Of a stretch of 64,000 bases of DNA, positions 45,585 through 56,311 are shown one piece after another. Position 1 is the stretch's first letter. The number at the start of each line of letters is the position of its first letter. Source of the stretch: Cycas panzhihuaensis. Lineage: Eukaryota; Cycadophyta. The stretch is taken from positions 120,225,741 through 120,289,740 of the forward strand of contig CM041465.1 in assembly GCA_023213395.1 (NCBI GenBank). Reading direction: 5' to 3'. The translations under genes and the position numbers were made by a program. The notes below the pieces were generated by a model that was given only the letters and a program-made list of their open reading frames with translations, was not told the origin of the DNA and made no database searches.

Positions 45585-45884
45585 TGTTAGAATATAATGT
45601 TTAATTTATGAGATATATATTAAAGGCCTTATTGTTATAGTTGGCATTTAGTGTTGTGAACCTAGGTGTGTGGGGTCTATTATGGGCATACTATTTTGTA
45701 ACATCATTATAACGTTGATCATATAAAGTACTATGTATCACCTTACATGGTCAACTCCTATATTCTTTAAAATGGTTTTATAATACTATATATACATAGT
45801 CAATATTTAATATATTAATAGATCAATACGAGTTTGGTTGTTATTTATTTTGTTTCACAAATATTGGGTGTGTGTATTTTTATA
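45585..45884 (+). repeat. 3' LTR of the innermost element
   Basis: 300 bp, starting TGTTAGAATATAATG and ending ATTTTTATA, preceded by a short purine tract GAGGGA and followed by GTCCA. Confidence 0.82.
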
Positions 45885-46143
45885 GTCCATTGCTCATAAG
45901 GATCTCTTATTACCTCGTCACCACCTTTGTAGCTCTCACATGCTTCTATCTAATTGGATTAGTATCTCTCTATCCATCTTGGCTATTAAGTTGTTTACTT
46001 TGTTCCTAGAAACACTTTCAATCTACCTTTAATAATTCTCAAATAGATTTAACAAAGAAAACATAAAACTCGCTAATAATTTACCACAAACTTCTTCTTT
46101 CTCTCTTTTTAGAGATGAAATGAGTTCTAATACGAAATGAAGG

Positions 46144-46665
46144 TGATAATCCCTTTAATAATATATACATGTAAGTAATAAGAAAATTTAAAACATAAAT
46201 AAAGCCAATTTTCTAGAAGAATACCTTCCTTGAAAATTTCTATCTTTTATTCTAAAATTAAAAAAAATATTTTTTTTACAATCTAAAAGTATATAAATTC
46301 AAGGTATTTGTCATATAAAATTCCTAACTACCATCTCCTAAAGTAAAACACCAACTTAGAGTAAAAAAACTCTTAAATAAAAAAAAAAATATTTTTAGTA
46401 AAATTTTTAAAATTCTTTATTTCACCAAAAAATTATCCTATGGGTATTTAAACAAATTTTATTTATTTTTATTTTTTTTAATTTTTATTTTTATTTTTTG
46501 GTCTAAACATGAGTTACAATGGCATGTAAAGCATTGAACTACTTTAGAGGATGATCAACTCTCTAAGATAGTCATTTTGATATATGATAGTTTATACTTT
46601 TGTTCACATAACAAAAACTTTTATCATTTCTAAGATATTAGTATTTTTTATGTGCTCCTATATTA
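46144..46665 (-). repeat. 5' LTR of the nested gypsy element
   Basis: About 522 bp, shorter than its partner because of losses in the A/T-rich centre. A degraded primer site lies just left of it. Confidence 0.78.
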
Positions 46666-47130
46666 AAACTATGAGCATATGATTTTGAAATAGTTTATAA
46701 AAAGGGACAGAAAAATACTATTGAAAATAAGCTCTCTATGTTAGATGAAAATAACTCATGATATGCAATGTTGATTTCAACAAGATCTTAGATAGAGGAA
46801 GTGAAACATAAATAGTCTTAGGTTAAGAAAACTAATCTCTTATCTAAATATTACAAGAAATTTATTCTAATAAAAAGAATATTGAATGGGAAAAGTATAT
46901 TCTTAGCATAAATGAAAGGAAAGATATACTTAACATCTATATCTAAATTATAAACCATCATCTTATATAAATGTCATTCTTCCTTAATAGAAGGATACAT
47001 TGGTACTATAAGACTTATTGCAAGATCAAGAACTCTTTTGATTAGTGGGGCAAAAAAGATGTCCATAGGTTTTAATTAGAATATGAGACATGCTTGAGGT
47101 TAAAAAGAAAAAGTTTAATTAATACAGATT
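46666..47130 (+). pseudogene. Outer Ty3/gypsy pol, continuation (RNase H end and integrase start)
   Basis: Picks up where 37485 stops. Y-D-F-E-I-V-Y-K-K-G-Q-K-N-T-I-E-N-K-L-S-M-L-D-E-N-N-S is the RNase H to integrase junction of gypsy elements, in register with the W-I-S-K-L-N-G that ends the upstream part. Then a tether-like I-E-E-V-K and a ruined integrase N-terminus to about 47100 (R-L-K-R-K-S-L-I-N). Its continuity across the 9.2-kb insertion is the best proof of nesting. Confidence 0.78.
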
Positions 47131-47487
47131 AATTGAAATGATATTCTAATAGATTATAATTGAATAAAAAGGATATAATAGTTATTGAATAACTAAGAAA
47201 TAATAGTATATAATATAATATCAATATAATGGTAATTAATGACAAATAATATATAATAAATGACTAATATTAGATAAATAATAAAAGAGAGTGATGATAG
47301 TAATGAGGTTTCACAAGGTGGAAATTAATTCTTCATAAATAAAACTAAATATAACCACAATCTAAAGCAAGACTTGTATATATTTATGAATATGAATTAT
47401 ATTTAGAGTTTACTTCTATAACTAATATAATTTCTAAAACTGAACTTCTATATTTTAGGTTTATTATAATTTCCCCCTTTTTAAGAT
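47131..47487. other. AT-rich, no gene recognised
   Basis: Dense TA-rich sequence. On the minus strand a tract AAAAAGGGGGAAA (47471-47483) resembles a polypurine tract of another, unrecognised element. Confidence 0.5.
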
Positions 47488-47492
47488 ACTTC

Positions 47493-47803
47493 TAGAAGAG
47501 GTTAATGTATTAAGATCATTTGTGTAGATTAATTATGTGACCTTAGGACATATTATTAGCATTAGTCTCTTAATGAAATGCACTTTATGTGCATTTAGAT
47601 GTAATTTCAGGTTTATATCATTAGGCAGGAAAATACTAAACCTAATTCTCACCCTTAATAATAAAAGGTGAAATATCAAGGAGGGAGTTATTATTCATTC
47701 TCACCTCCAAGCTTGCTCTCATATATTGTTTCATCTCTTTTTCATTCTCCATTGTCTTTGTATACATGTGAGTGATTTGTTCCCTAAATCCATCCTTCCT
47801 TCA
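47493..47803 (+). repeat. 5' LTR of the large copia element
   Basis: 311 bp, about 90% similar to 59101-59410 by eye. The first dinucleotide has decayed from TG to TA. Confidence 0.92.
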
Positions 47804-47805
47804 TG

Positions 47806-47816
47806 TGGTATCAGAG
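47806..47816 (+). other. Primer binding site (tRNA-Met)
   Basis: TGGTATCAGAG, then TT instead of C, two bases after the LTR end. Confidence 0.9.
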
Positions 47817-49742
47817 TTAGAAGGAGATCTATTCACTCCATTCCAGTTGTATGGAGTCATTTTGCCTCTCCTTCACTTTCAATGTGAAGTATTGAGAGTG
47901 CATTCATCATTTTTAACATCTTGAGAGCTCAAAATCATAGTACTTTGTATGTTGATATTTTCTATATATGTGCAAAAATTTAGAGGTGAAGAATACATAT
48001 TTTTGAAGTTATTCAACTGTCGGAACAATCCCAAAAGCATTAAAGGCCTACAATTTCATGAAAGTTTTAACTATCTTAGATTTTGATGAAATTTGACATA
48101 CAAGGTCACCTTGACTAGGGGATCATTTTCATCTTCTAGAACAACTTTAGATTTAACCTGAATCAGTGAGATTTAGTTGAGACAAAAGGGTAAAATTTAC
48201 GGATAAGTGATTTAAGGCACTTTTCCTAATAGAATCCTTTAATTATAAGCTAAAAATCTAAAAGTTTTATTAAGGGATCTGGTAGATTTATGTCTTAGGA
48301 TTAGTTTAAGATAAATCTTATCAAATTTCATCTACTAGTTAGTGAGATCTATGCAGTTTTTTCACAGTTGCCAAATTTGCCTATTCAACTCTATAAAAGA
48401 TATTGTGAGGGAATTTCGAGTAATTTTTTTGCTGATTTTAGAGATGGTGTAGAAGGAAAAGTTGATGTATGTATCAAAATGTAACTTTTGACATATTGAA
48501 GTTTAGATTTTGAGATAGTGGATCTAGCAGGATTTTGCTTTTATGCTTTTACAGGCAGAACATTTTTTGTGCCTTTTTAGAAATCTGACTTCATAACTCT
48601 ATCAAAAATGACATTCTGAACACTTTTTCCTTCTGTCATAAATTCAAATTTCATCACTTAGACCTTCATATTTGTAATCTTTAAAAAATTATACCTATTT
48701 ATCATTAGTTATAAATTTTATGAAAAAATCATAAAATAGGATAAAATAGTATGCATATAGATTTAAAGAAATCAATATTTTAGTGGCAAGTTGATTAGAT
48801 TTTTAGCCCATTGTGTCTTTTGTATCAAAACTTCCAAAAACATATTTGGAAACATTGTACTAAAGTAAGGGAAACCATGGATCAGAGGTAACATCAGATT
48901 TCGCTGCTAAATCTAGCATGCTTTTTCTATTTATACACATAGCATAAAGTATCACATAAAGCAACAACAATAAAAAAATAAGCACAAAAAATAAGTAAGC
49001 ATATTTGACAACTTTCTATTTCAGTTTTTCAATTATTTAGAAATATCTTATATTATTCCTAAAAGGAATCTCATTCGTATGATCTATACTGCCAGTTCTT
49101 GACTTGTGTGCACACTCGTCTTGGTTAAAATAGACCAAGGTTGGTCGATGTCCAATCCTTACGAGAGGTGTGAGTTTCATACGGGGTCTAGTCTTAATCG
49201 AAATAGTGGTGGAGGGATAGGTTAGCCATACCTACGGCCTTCAATCGGGGATAATCCTGATAACCACCTGGAAAAACTGAAAACCTTAATGCAAGATTAA
49301 AATTAACTTGATCTAATATCTGTCATAGCCGTGGGTGCAATATTGTTTGACTCTTTAGAGGAGGTATATAGCTACCCGCTAGTAAACTAAGCGAGGACTG
49401 GGAGTACCTGGGCTCCACTGTGACTTGGATTTCATCAGCAAGTGCAGGTGTAGGTATCACGGGTGAAGGCCTTAATCGTATACTAGAAGCCTTAGGCATC
49501 GAAACCTCACCTATATTTGGACATAAATGAAAGGTTAATGGCATCATACATCACCACTCTTTGTTAACTCTATATTAGGCCTCATTCTTACATCATTGCT
49601 TATACTTATAGTTGTTAAAAAATACTTAATTATTGCTTGCTTCTCATCATAGAATTCATTTCTATATCCTTGCTATGCCAGGTGTATTAGCCATATATGT
49701 CAGTGGCAGATACTTCTATCATCTCTTTTACTTCTTCATCAT
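47817..49742 (+). other. Leader of the large copia element
   Basis: 1.9 kb without a recognised gene. A less AT-rich island at about 49080-49520 stands out. The minus-strand frame at 49323-49547 in it is not a family I recognise. Confidence 0.55.
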
Positions 49743-50860
49743 CACCATGTCATCTTAATTCAAGTAAAATTTTAACTGCATATTAAAAGGCAAAGAAAAT
49801 TAGGATCTATGGTACATTAGAGTTAAAAATGATGCAAAGTATTAAGGCCTTTGGAGAACCTACTTGCAACCTACACTTAGCATACTAGCAATAACTACAA
49901 TACCTGCTTCTAGTAGATCTGCGCTAATAGCTCCTATAGATGCTGCAACTAAATTATAATGGGAGATAGATGATGAAAAGATTCACGCAGGAATTCTGTT
50001 GGTTACTGATCATTCCTTATACAACTTGATTAATGAAGAGTAACATAATATAGCCTGGAAGGTCCTTGAAGTTCTAAAAAAGAACTTTGATACCAAATCA
50101 AATTTAGAATTTATTCATCTGGTTCTTAAAATGAACAAATTAAAAATATAAAAAGGACGAGCTCATGAGACAATAAATCTCCTTCAACCAATCAAACATG
50201 CAATTGATAAAGATTTTAAGACCTAATGTATCACTTAGGCATTCTTGATCCAATCATGTCTACATGTTCCTGATTATAAAAACTTGCTTGGAAGTCTTTA
50301 ATCTAGTGGAACATTGAAAATACTTAACTTTGAAACACTTGCTAATAAGTTCGTAGAATTTGACAAGACCTTTGATATGAACTTTGTAGCCTCTGACTCT
50401 CTTCTAGATGTAGCTTTTGAGGTAGAAGAAGAAGTTTACTATACAAAAAATCAAGGTCCCTCTCATGGTAGGGGAAATAACTAAGAAAGAGGAAGAGGAA
50501 GAAGCACAGGAAATCATTCAGAAGGTCAACCAAACCCTCAGTCACAGCCTCGATAGTCTCAAGGCCAAGGGCCATCTCAACAAAGAGAAAGGTAGCCAGG
50601 CTAAACTAGTACCTATTTAGGGACTGGTAATCAAACTATTATATGTGATTGATGTAACCGTGAAAGACACTTAGCAAAAGATTGTAGAGCTACCACTTAT
50701 AAATTGGCCAAGTTCCAACCAAAACATGGAGCTCACAATGTTGAAGAAACTTTTAGAGAATCCTTTAGTGGTGCAGGTTTTGTACAAGCACACATTCAAA
50801 GAATTGAGGGATCTTTAGTATCAAATGTGATTGACTAACCAAAGAGATACTTTAAAGCTT
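49743..50860 (+). pseudogene. gag of the large copia element
   Basis: The capsid region reads W-E-I-D-D-E-K-I-H-A-G-I-L-L-V-T-D-H-S-L-Y-N-L-I, then W-K-V-L-E-V-L-K-K-N-F-D-T-K-S and M-N-K-L-K. A Q/G/R-rich segment (G-R-G-N-N, R-G-R-G-R-S, S-Q-G-Q-G-P-S-Q-Q) precedes a CCHC knuckle whose second Cys context is split by a TGA (C-D-x-C-N-R-E-R-H-L-A-K-D-C). Stops are mostly TAG or TAA at Gln or Trp positions. Start uncertain. Confidence 0.8.
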
Positions 50861-53800
50861 GATGTGGATACATCACTTGAAATTCCCTTCTCCAATGCCA
50901 AGCCTTATTGGAATTACCAATAGTGTGGCTTCAATCTAAGGACAGTGGATTATGGACATACAAGTAACTCAACATATGACATGCAATCGCAGTCTACATA
51001 AAACATTTGACTTAAATGTTTAAGGAGTTATTCACATGGCTGATAAATCATAACAACTTATTAAAGGAATTGGCAACATTCACCTAAAACTCCTAGGCTT
51101 AAAAGATTTTACATTACTTGATGTCTTATACATATCCAATCTTAAACAAAACCTACTCTCCTTATCCATACTTGTCTCTCATAGTTTTGATCTGAGTGTA
51201 ACTGCAAATGACCAGACTCTTTAGGTCATTCAACCTCCAACTAATCAAGTGGTCTTGACTGGATATCTCTCTAGTAAACTCTTTCTACTGAATGACTCTC
51301 CATCTTCTAAAGTCTATTATGCCCAAAGCCCTTATGCTGATGAAGAATTTACATTTAATTCCATCTTGATTCATCCAACATTATCACTAGAAGCTCTTTA
51401 GCATGCTCACATGGGATATGTTCACATTGATAGACTTAGAGATCTTTTTAACACTCTTCCAAACCTTTCAAACTTTTCCTCTAAGGCCTTTAAATATGAA
51501 GCTTATATCATTGCCAAATCTCATCAACAATCATTTCCTAAAAGTCAGTGGAAATCGAGCCATCTATTACAATTAGTACACTCTGATCTATGCAGACCAA
51601 TGCCCATTCCTTCACTGAAGGACAAGTTATATTATATCTATTTCATTGATGATTTTACTAGAAAAGCATAAGTAGCTTTTCTACATAAGAAAGATGAAGC
51701 CTTCTGTATATTCAAAGAATTCAAAGCCCTCACTGAAAAAGAGTAAGGTTATCAACTCAAATATTTTCGAACTAATAATGGTGGTGAATATACCTCACAT
51801 GAGTTTGAAATCTACCTTCGAGACAATGGCATCATGCATCAAACCATAGTAGCAGGTACCCTACAACAAAATAGAGTTATTGAGCATAGGAATAAGACAA
51901 TCATGAACATGGCTCAGGCTATGTTGATATACAAAAATGTACCTGCCTACCTATGGGCCAAAGCAATCTAGATAGTTGTTTATATTATCAATGCTGTTAG
52001 CCCATCAAAGGAAGGATAAGCACCTAATGAAAAGTGGTCAGGACAAGCCCTCATTGTTCACTATTTCAAAAATTTTGGCTCTACATATTATGCCCACATT
52101 CTAGATGTAGATCGAAGTAAACTCCAGCCAAGGGTACTTAAAGGCATCTTTGTTGGATACCCTATGGAGAAGAAAGGGTATAAGGTCTTCATACCTTCAT
52201 AACAAAAAATCATCATTACTAGAGATGTCATTTTTACAGAGACAGAGGATTAATTACTTAAACTAGACTCCAAAGTACCCTCACGCTGCTATAATCATGT
52301 GATCAAGTATGATGTTCAGATTCCAAAATTTGGGGAGGGGGGGACAGACATAAATTACTTTAAATATTGGAAGCTGACAATAGAGCCTTGGAGGATATCA
52401 GCTATGACTCTGAACGTATGAGTGCACATCTAATACTATCTTTTAAAGATAATAGAGTTGACAAAGGCAAAGCCATTATAGAAGAACCATCCTCTCTACA
52501 TTTAATTGACAAAGGCAAAATAGTGGTAGAAGAACCATCTTCCTCAGGTACATCAGCATCCTCCTCACAAAATGATCATTTTAATAAAGAAGATGAGAAT
52601 CAAGAAGTTGAGGAAATAAGGATTTCATTCCCAACTCAAGGATCTTGAGAAGCCCACCAACTCAATAAGGACATACGACTAGATGAGATAGGCAAAACTA
52701 GCACTCAAATTGCCCATAAAATAATGATGCAAGAACCATTATATATTGAAGTTGAACTGGTAGAACTGCACCTTACTCTTAATGAAGAGCCCTTAACATA
52801 CCAAGAAGCTGTAAAGCATGTAGGTTGGAGAAATGCCATGAATGAAGAGTACCAATCTCTTATTAATAACAATACATAGGAGCTTATTGATCTACCACTT
52901 GGTAGAAAGGTAGTTCAAAATAAATGAGTATTCAAAAACAAATATAGATCAGATGGCACCCTTGAAAAACATAAGGCGAGGTTGGTAGCTAAAGGATTTA
53001 TACAAAGGGAAGCCATCGACTACACTGAAGTCTTTGCACCTATAACTAAGTAGCCTACAATTAGAACTCTTATGTCTTTGGCTACTTAACAGGATTGGAA
53101 AATCTACTAACTCAATATTAAGAACGTGTTTCTCAATGGAGATCTTGAAGAAGAAATTTATATGGTTCAACTAAAAGGATATGAGATTGAAGGTCAAGAG
53201 CATAAGGTTTGTAGGCTCAGAAAGTCCTTATATGGCCTTGAACAAGCCCCTCATGCTTGGTTTGCCAAGTTGTCTGAAAGAATGAGGTAACTTGGATACG
53301 GGGTTTGTGACTACCAAGATATTGATACAACATTGTTCATCAAGCGCCATAAGGATAAAGTTAATTATCTCATAATCTTTGTGGATGACATGCTAGTAAC
53401 AGGTGATAATGGACATGCAACAAGCTAACTGAAAAAGGACCTTAACAAAATGTTCAAATTGTTTGACCTTGGTTTGATGAAATATTACTTGGGAATTGAA
53501 GTAACATAAAAGAATAGAAAATTTTTCCTCTCCTAAGAAAAATACATCAACAATCTTCTAACCAAGTTTCAGTTAGAAGATGCTTAACTAGTGATGTTAC
53601 CTATGGACCCTAATACCAAACTTTCAACTGAAGGTGACACTAGGGAGGCAGACACAACACTCTATAAGAAACTTGTAGGTAGTCTCATTTACATTACCAA
53701 TACAAGACTAGATATTGCATACTTTGTCAGCATTCTTGCTCGTTGCATGACAAATCCTAAGTAGAATCGGCACGCAGTAATGCAAGTATTAAGATACCTT

Positions 53801-54329
53801 AAGATGACCAACAAATATGGTTTGTTGTATGAACTTAATTCAGACTTCAAGCCTTCTGCATACACAGACTCAGACCTTGTAGGAGATAAAGATACATGAA
53901 GATCTACGTCTAGGTATGTAATGTTTATTAGAACAACACCAATATCATGAAGATTCGAATGACAGAAGATAGTTGCAGATTCAAATGCCAAAGTTGAATA
54001 CATTGCTACTTCTAAGACCAATAAGGAGGTGATATGGCCGAGAAAATTATTAGAAACATTAAATGTCACCTAAATAAGTCCTACAAGTCTTCATATAGAT
54101 AATCAATCAGCAATCTACATGGTAAAAAATCCTATATTTTATGATTGTACCAAATATATAAGTACAAAAGTCCATAAGATTAGAGAACTTGTTTATGATG
54201 GCACAATTTAACTGGAATACTACCCCACAGTAGATTAAGTGGCCAATATCTTTACCAAACTACTACAAAAGATTAAGTTTGAACAATTTCGAAGGCAACT
54301 CGGCCTTAGGGCCTCTATCTTCGATTGAT
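50861..54329 (+). pseudogene. pol of the large copia element
   Basis: Order seen: protease remnant with V-T-Q-H-M-T-C-N (the D-S-G equivalent is spoiled), GAG-pre-integrase A-H-M-G-Y-V-H-I-D-R-L, integrase L-V-H-S-D-L and Y-I-Y-F-I-D-D-F with R-T-N-N-G-G-E-Y (second catalytic Asp now Asn). RT follows with Q-x-[22 protein letters not shown] and an intact F-V-D-D-M-L-V-T-G (53378-53389). RNase H-like end S-K-T-N-K-E, D-N-Q-S-A-I-Y-M-V and I-F-T-K-L-L-Q-K, stop at 54327-54329. At least a dozen TAG/TAA codons interrupt otherwise well-kept frames. Confidence 0.9.
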
Positions 54330-54351
54330 CAATGAAGATGGCAACAGGATC

Positions 54352-54522
54352 ATCATACTCTATTCTCTTCGTGAAAACCCCTTATGGGCGCAGAAGAATA
54401 AGAGTAAGTCTTTGCTCTATCCTGTTTGTGAAAACCCCATGTGGGCATGGAAGGATAAGGGTTGTACTAGTTTTGGAAAATTAGAACCTATGAAAACCCA
54501 AAAGGGCATGGGGGATGACTAA
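54352..54522 (+). repeat. Three tandem ~60-bp repeats after pol
   Basis: GTGAAAACCCCTTATGGGC (54371), GTGAAAACCCCATGTGGGC (54428) and ATGAAAACCCAAAAGGGC (54490) are spaced about 60 bp and each is followed by an A/G-rich stretch. Each can form a small CCC(N3-4)GGG hairpin. The loop varies while the CCC and GGG stay. Confidence 0.75.
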
Positions 54523-54573
54523 ACGATATATGGAAACTTAGCAGATTAAGCTATTGGAGTTGCGTCTGCAGGA

Positions 54574-54894
54574 TGGTCACTACACTTAGTAGGGGTTAAG
54601 GAGGTCAACGACCAATACTGGAATGTGAATAGGATCCTATAAGCAGAAGAGAACACCACACAGGGCGTCCATGCGCCAGAGCACAAGTTCGAGACCCAAG
54701 AATGGTGCCTAACTTCCTCGGAGTAGCTTTTGCTTTTGGTTTTGAGGGGCGAGATACATGTAGGGGTATCTCGGGTAGCCCCAAAGGATGATGTCCTCCC
54801 ACCCTTGGATGGACGGAAGGGAGGAGGAGGCATAGTAAAGTAGATGGACCTAGTAGGAAAGATATATAGCACGGGTATGACGTATAGGCAAACA
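54574..54894. repeat. 321-bp direct repeat, copy 1
   Basis: TGGTCACTACACTTAGTAGG to GTATAGGCAAACA. It matches copy 2 at about 85% by eye, with equal length. Both have TG..CA-like ends; homology continues roughly 15-20 bp to the left (GAGT..GCGTC..GGA). Confidence 0.88.
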
Positions 54895-55990
54895 GTTGTC
54901 CCTGGCGCGACCCCATATGGGTGTAGAGGGTCCACCCCATAAACCAGAATGTGGTTTCCTTTGCTATGCCCCTAAGGTTGAGACGTATAGCCTAGAGGTA
55001 CGTATAGGAAAGGCCCACTAGACTGAGTTTAAGAGCATGTGAAGGCAGGTCCCACATGACTAGAAGTAGAGCCATGAACATGTCCTCTAGGTCTAATAGG
55101 GAGTAAATGCATTACATTTAGAGGTGGCATATTCGCTTGGCTGGGGAGAGGCATGCTAACCTCAAGTTGGGAGAAAGACATACCTCGAGAGGTCCCAAAA
55201 GAGTTGAGACCATAAAGAGAAATATAGGGTGTGATGGACGTCCCTAAGGTGGATGTGAGAATTAGACGGGATGGATGCTGTGGGATAAACAGATTGCTTG
55301 TCATAAGTGGGATAGACGTGGATGAAGGAGGTGGGGTAGACATGGATGAGGAAGGTGCCCCACCACACAAGATGTCTTCAAACCATTTAGGGCATGGTTG
55401 AAGGCGAGCGGCATGAAAGCACTCATTGAGAGCTTAGGGTATCCACCTGATCGTAAGAGGTAGATGGAACCTCTAATGAAGTAGACCCCTTTGGATGCTC
55501 CTTGTAAGAATCACAACCTGGGTGATAGAACTCAAGAGAAGATGGAACCTCCACTCTGTGAATGGAGGGATGGACATCATGTGGGTGTTGTTGATCACCC
55601 GGATAATAGATAGGGTCGTCACCCTCTTAGGTAGACCTCGGGAAAGAGGTGGGATAGTCATGGGCTCCGAAAGCGAAGGCATGGTATGCCCAATCTGAAG
55701 GATATACTTCCATTGTCGAATCAAAATTCGATAATAGAAGGAGGTGGTATGTGGGATCTTCTAACAACAGGGGTAGACCTCGTAGGTGACGTAAGAAGCA
55801 TTGCATATAAGACTCATCATTGTGTTAGAAGAAAGATGGAGAGGTAAATGTAAGGTATGTGTTGAGGGCTACCCAATAAAAAGGACAAAAGGAGAAAGCT
55901 ACTAAGAGGTAGTAGCACTAACAGAAAGAGAGAAAGACTAACTCCCTTCGGCGTGTCCCAAGATGGTTGTCGGTGAGTCGGCGTCATGGA

Positions 55991-56311
55991 TGGTCACTAC
56001 ACTTAATAGGGGTTAAGGTGGTCAATGACTAATATTGGAATGTAAATAGGATCCTACAAGTGGAAGAGAACACCACACAGGGCATCCGTGCACTGGAGTG
56101 CAAGTTTGGGACCCACAAATGGTGCCTAACTTCCTCGGAGTAGCTTTCACTTTTGGTTTTGAGGGGCGAGATACACATAGGGGTATCTCAGGTAGCCCCA
56201 AAGTATGAGATCCTCCTACCCCTTGGATGGCCAGAAGGGAGGAGGAGGCCTAGCAAAGTAGATGGACCTGGTAGAAAATATGTATGACACGGTATGATGT
56301 ATAGACAAATA
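55991..56311. repeat. 321-bp direct repeat, copy 2
   Basis: Partner of 54574-54894, 1417 bp downstream. Could be LTRs of a small nested element or a tandem duplication. No target duplication fits, and on the minus strand the flank GACGCCGACTCACC is only weakly primer-site-like. Confidence 0.88.

Larger units (their letters stand above)
42508..45884 (+). mobile_element. Small LTR retrotransposon, 3.4 kb, innermost of the nest
   Basis: LTRs at 42508-42830 (323 bp) and 45585-45884 (300 bp) share the start T-x-TTAGAXTATAATGTTT, AACCTAGGTGT, TGTAACRTCATTATAAC and TCAATATTTAATATAT. Flanks are ATCCA (42503-42507) and GTCCA (45885-45889), a 4-of-5 duplication. The primer site TGGTATCAGAGC is intact after the left LTR, and GAGGGA precedes the right one. 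The 2.75-kb interior is too short for gag-pol, and no retroelement domain could be recognised, so it is probably non-autonomous. Primer type suggests copia affinity. Confidence 0.83.
37486..46665 (-). mobile_element. Ty3/gypsy LTR retrotransposon inserted in the outer gypsy
   Basis: Two decayed LTRs (about 37486-38101 and 46144-46665) share an order of landmarks: TGATRATCC start, ATAATANATACATG, TAATAAGAAAATT, TTCTAGAA, CTTCCTT, AAAGTATATAAATT, a late AGGATGATCAACTCT and the GCTCC end. The minus-strand interior reads gag, protease, RT, RNase H, integrase, so it is gypsy. A primer-site remnant (TATTAGAACTC on the minus strand near 46120) and purines AAGTAAGGGAGCA beside the 3' LTR support the ends. 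The outer gypsy frame resumes right after it. The target duplication is not resolvable. Its gag is itself split by a smaller element. Confidence 0.85.

Noticed and set aside
54546-54940. Two minus-strand frames of 111 and 129 residues
   Set aside because: They overlap each other in different frames over the 321-bp repeat; the second repeat copy does not keep the frame, so selection for protein is unlikely.
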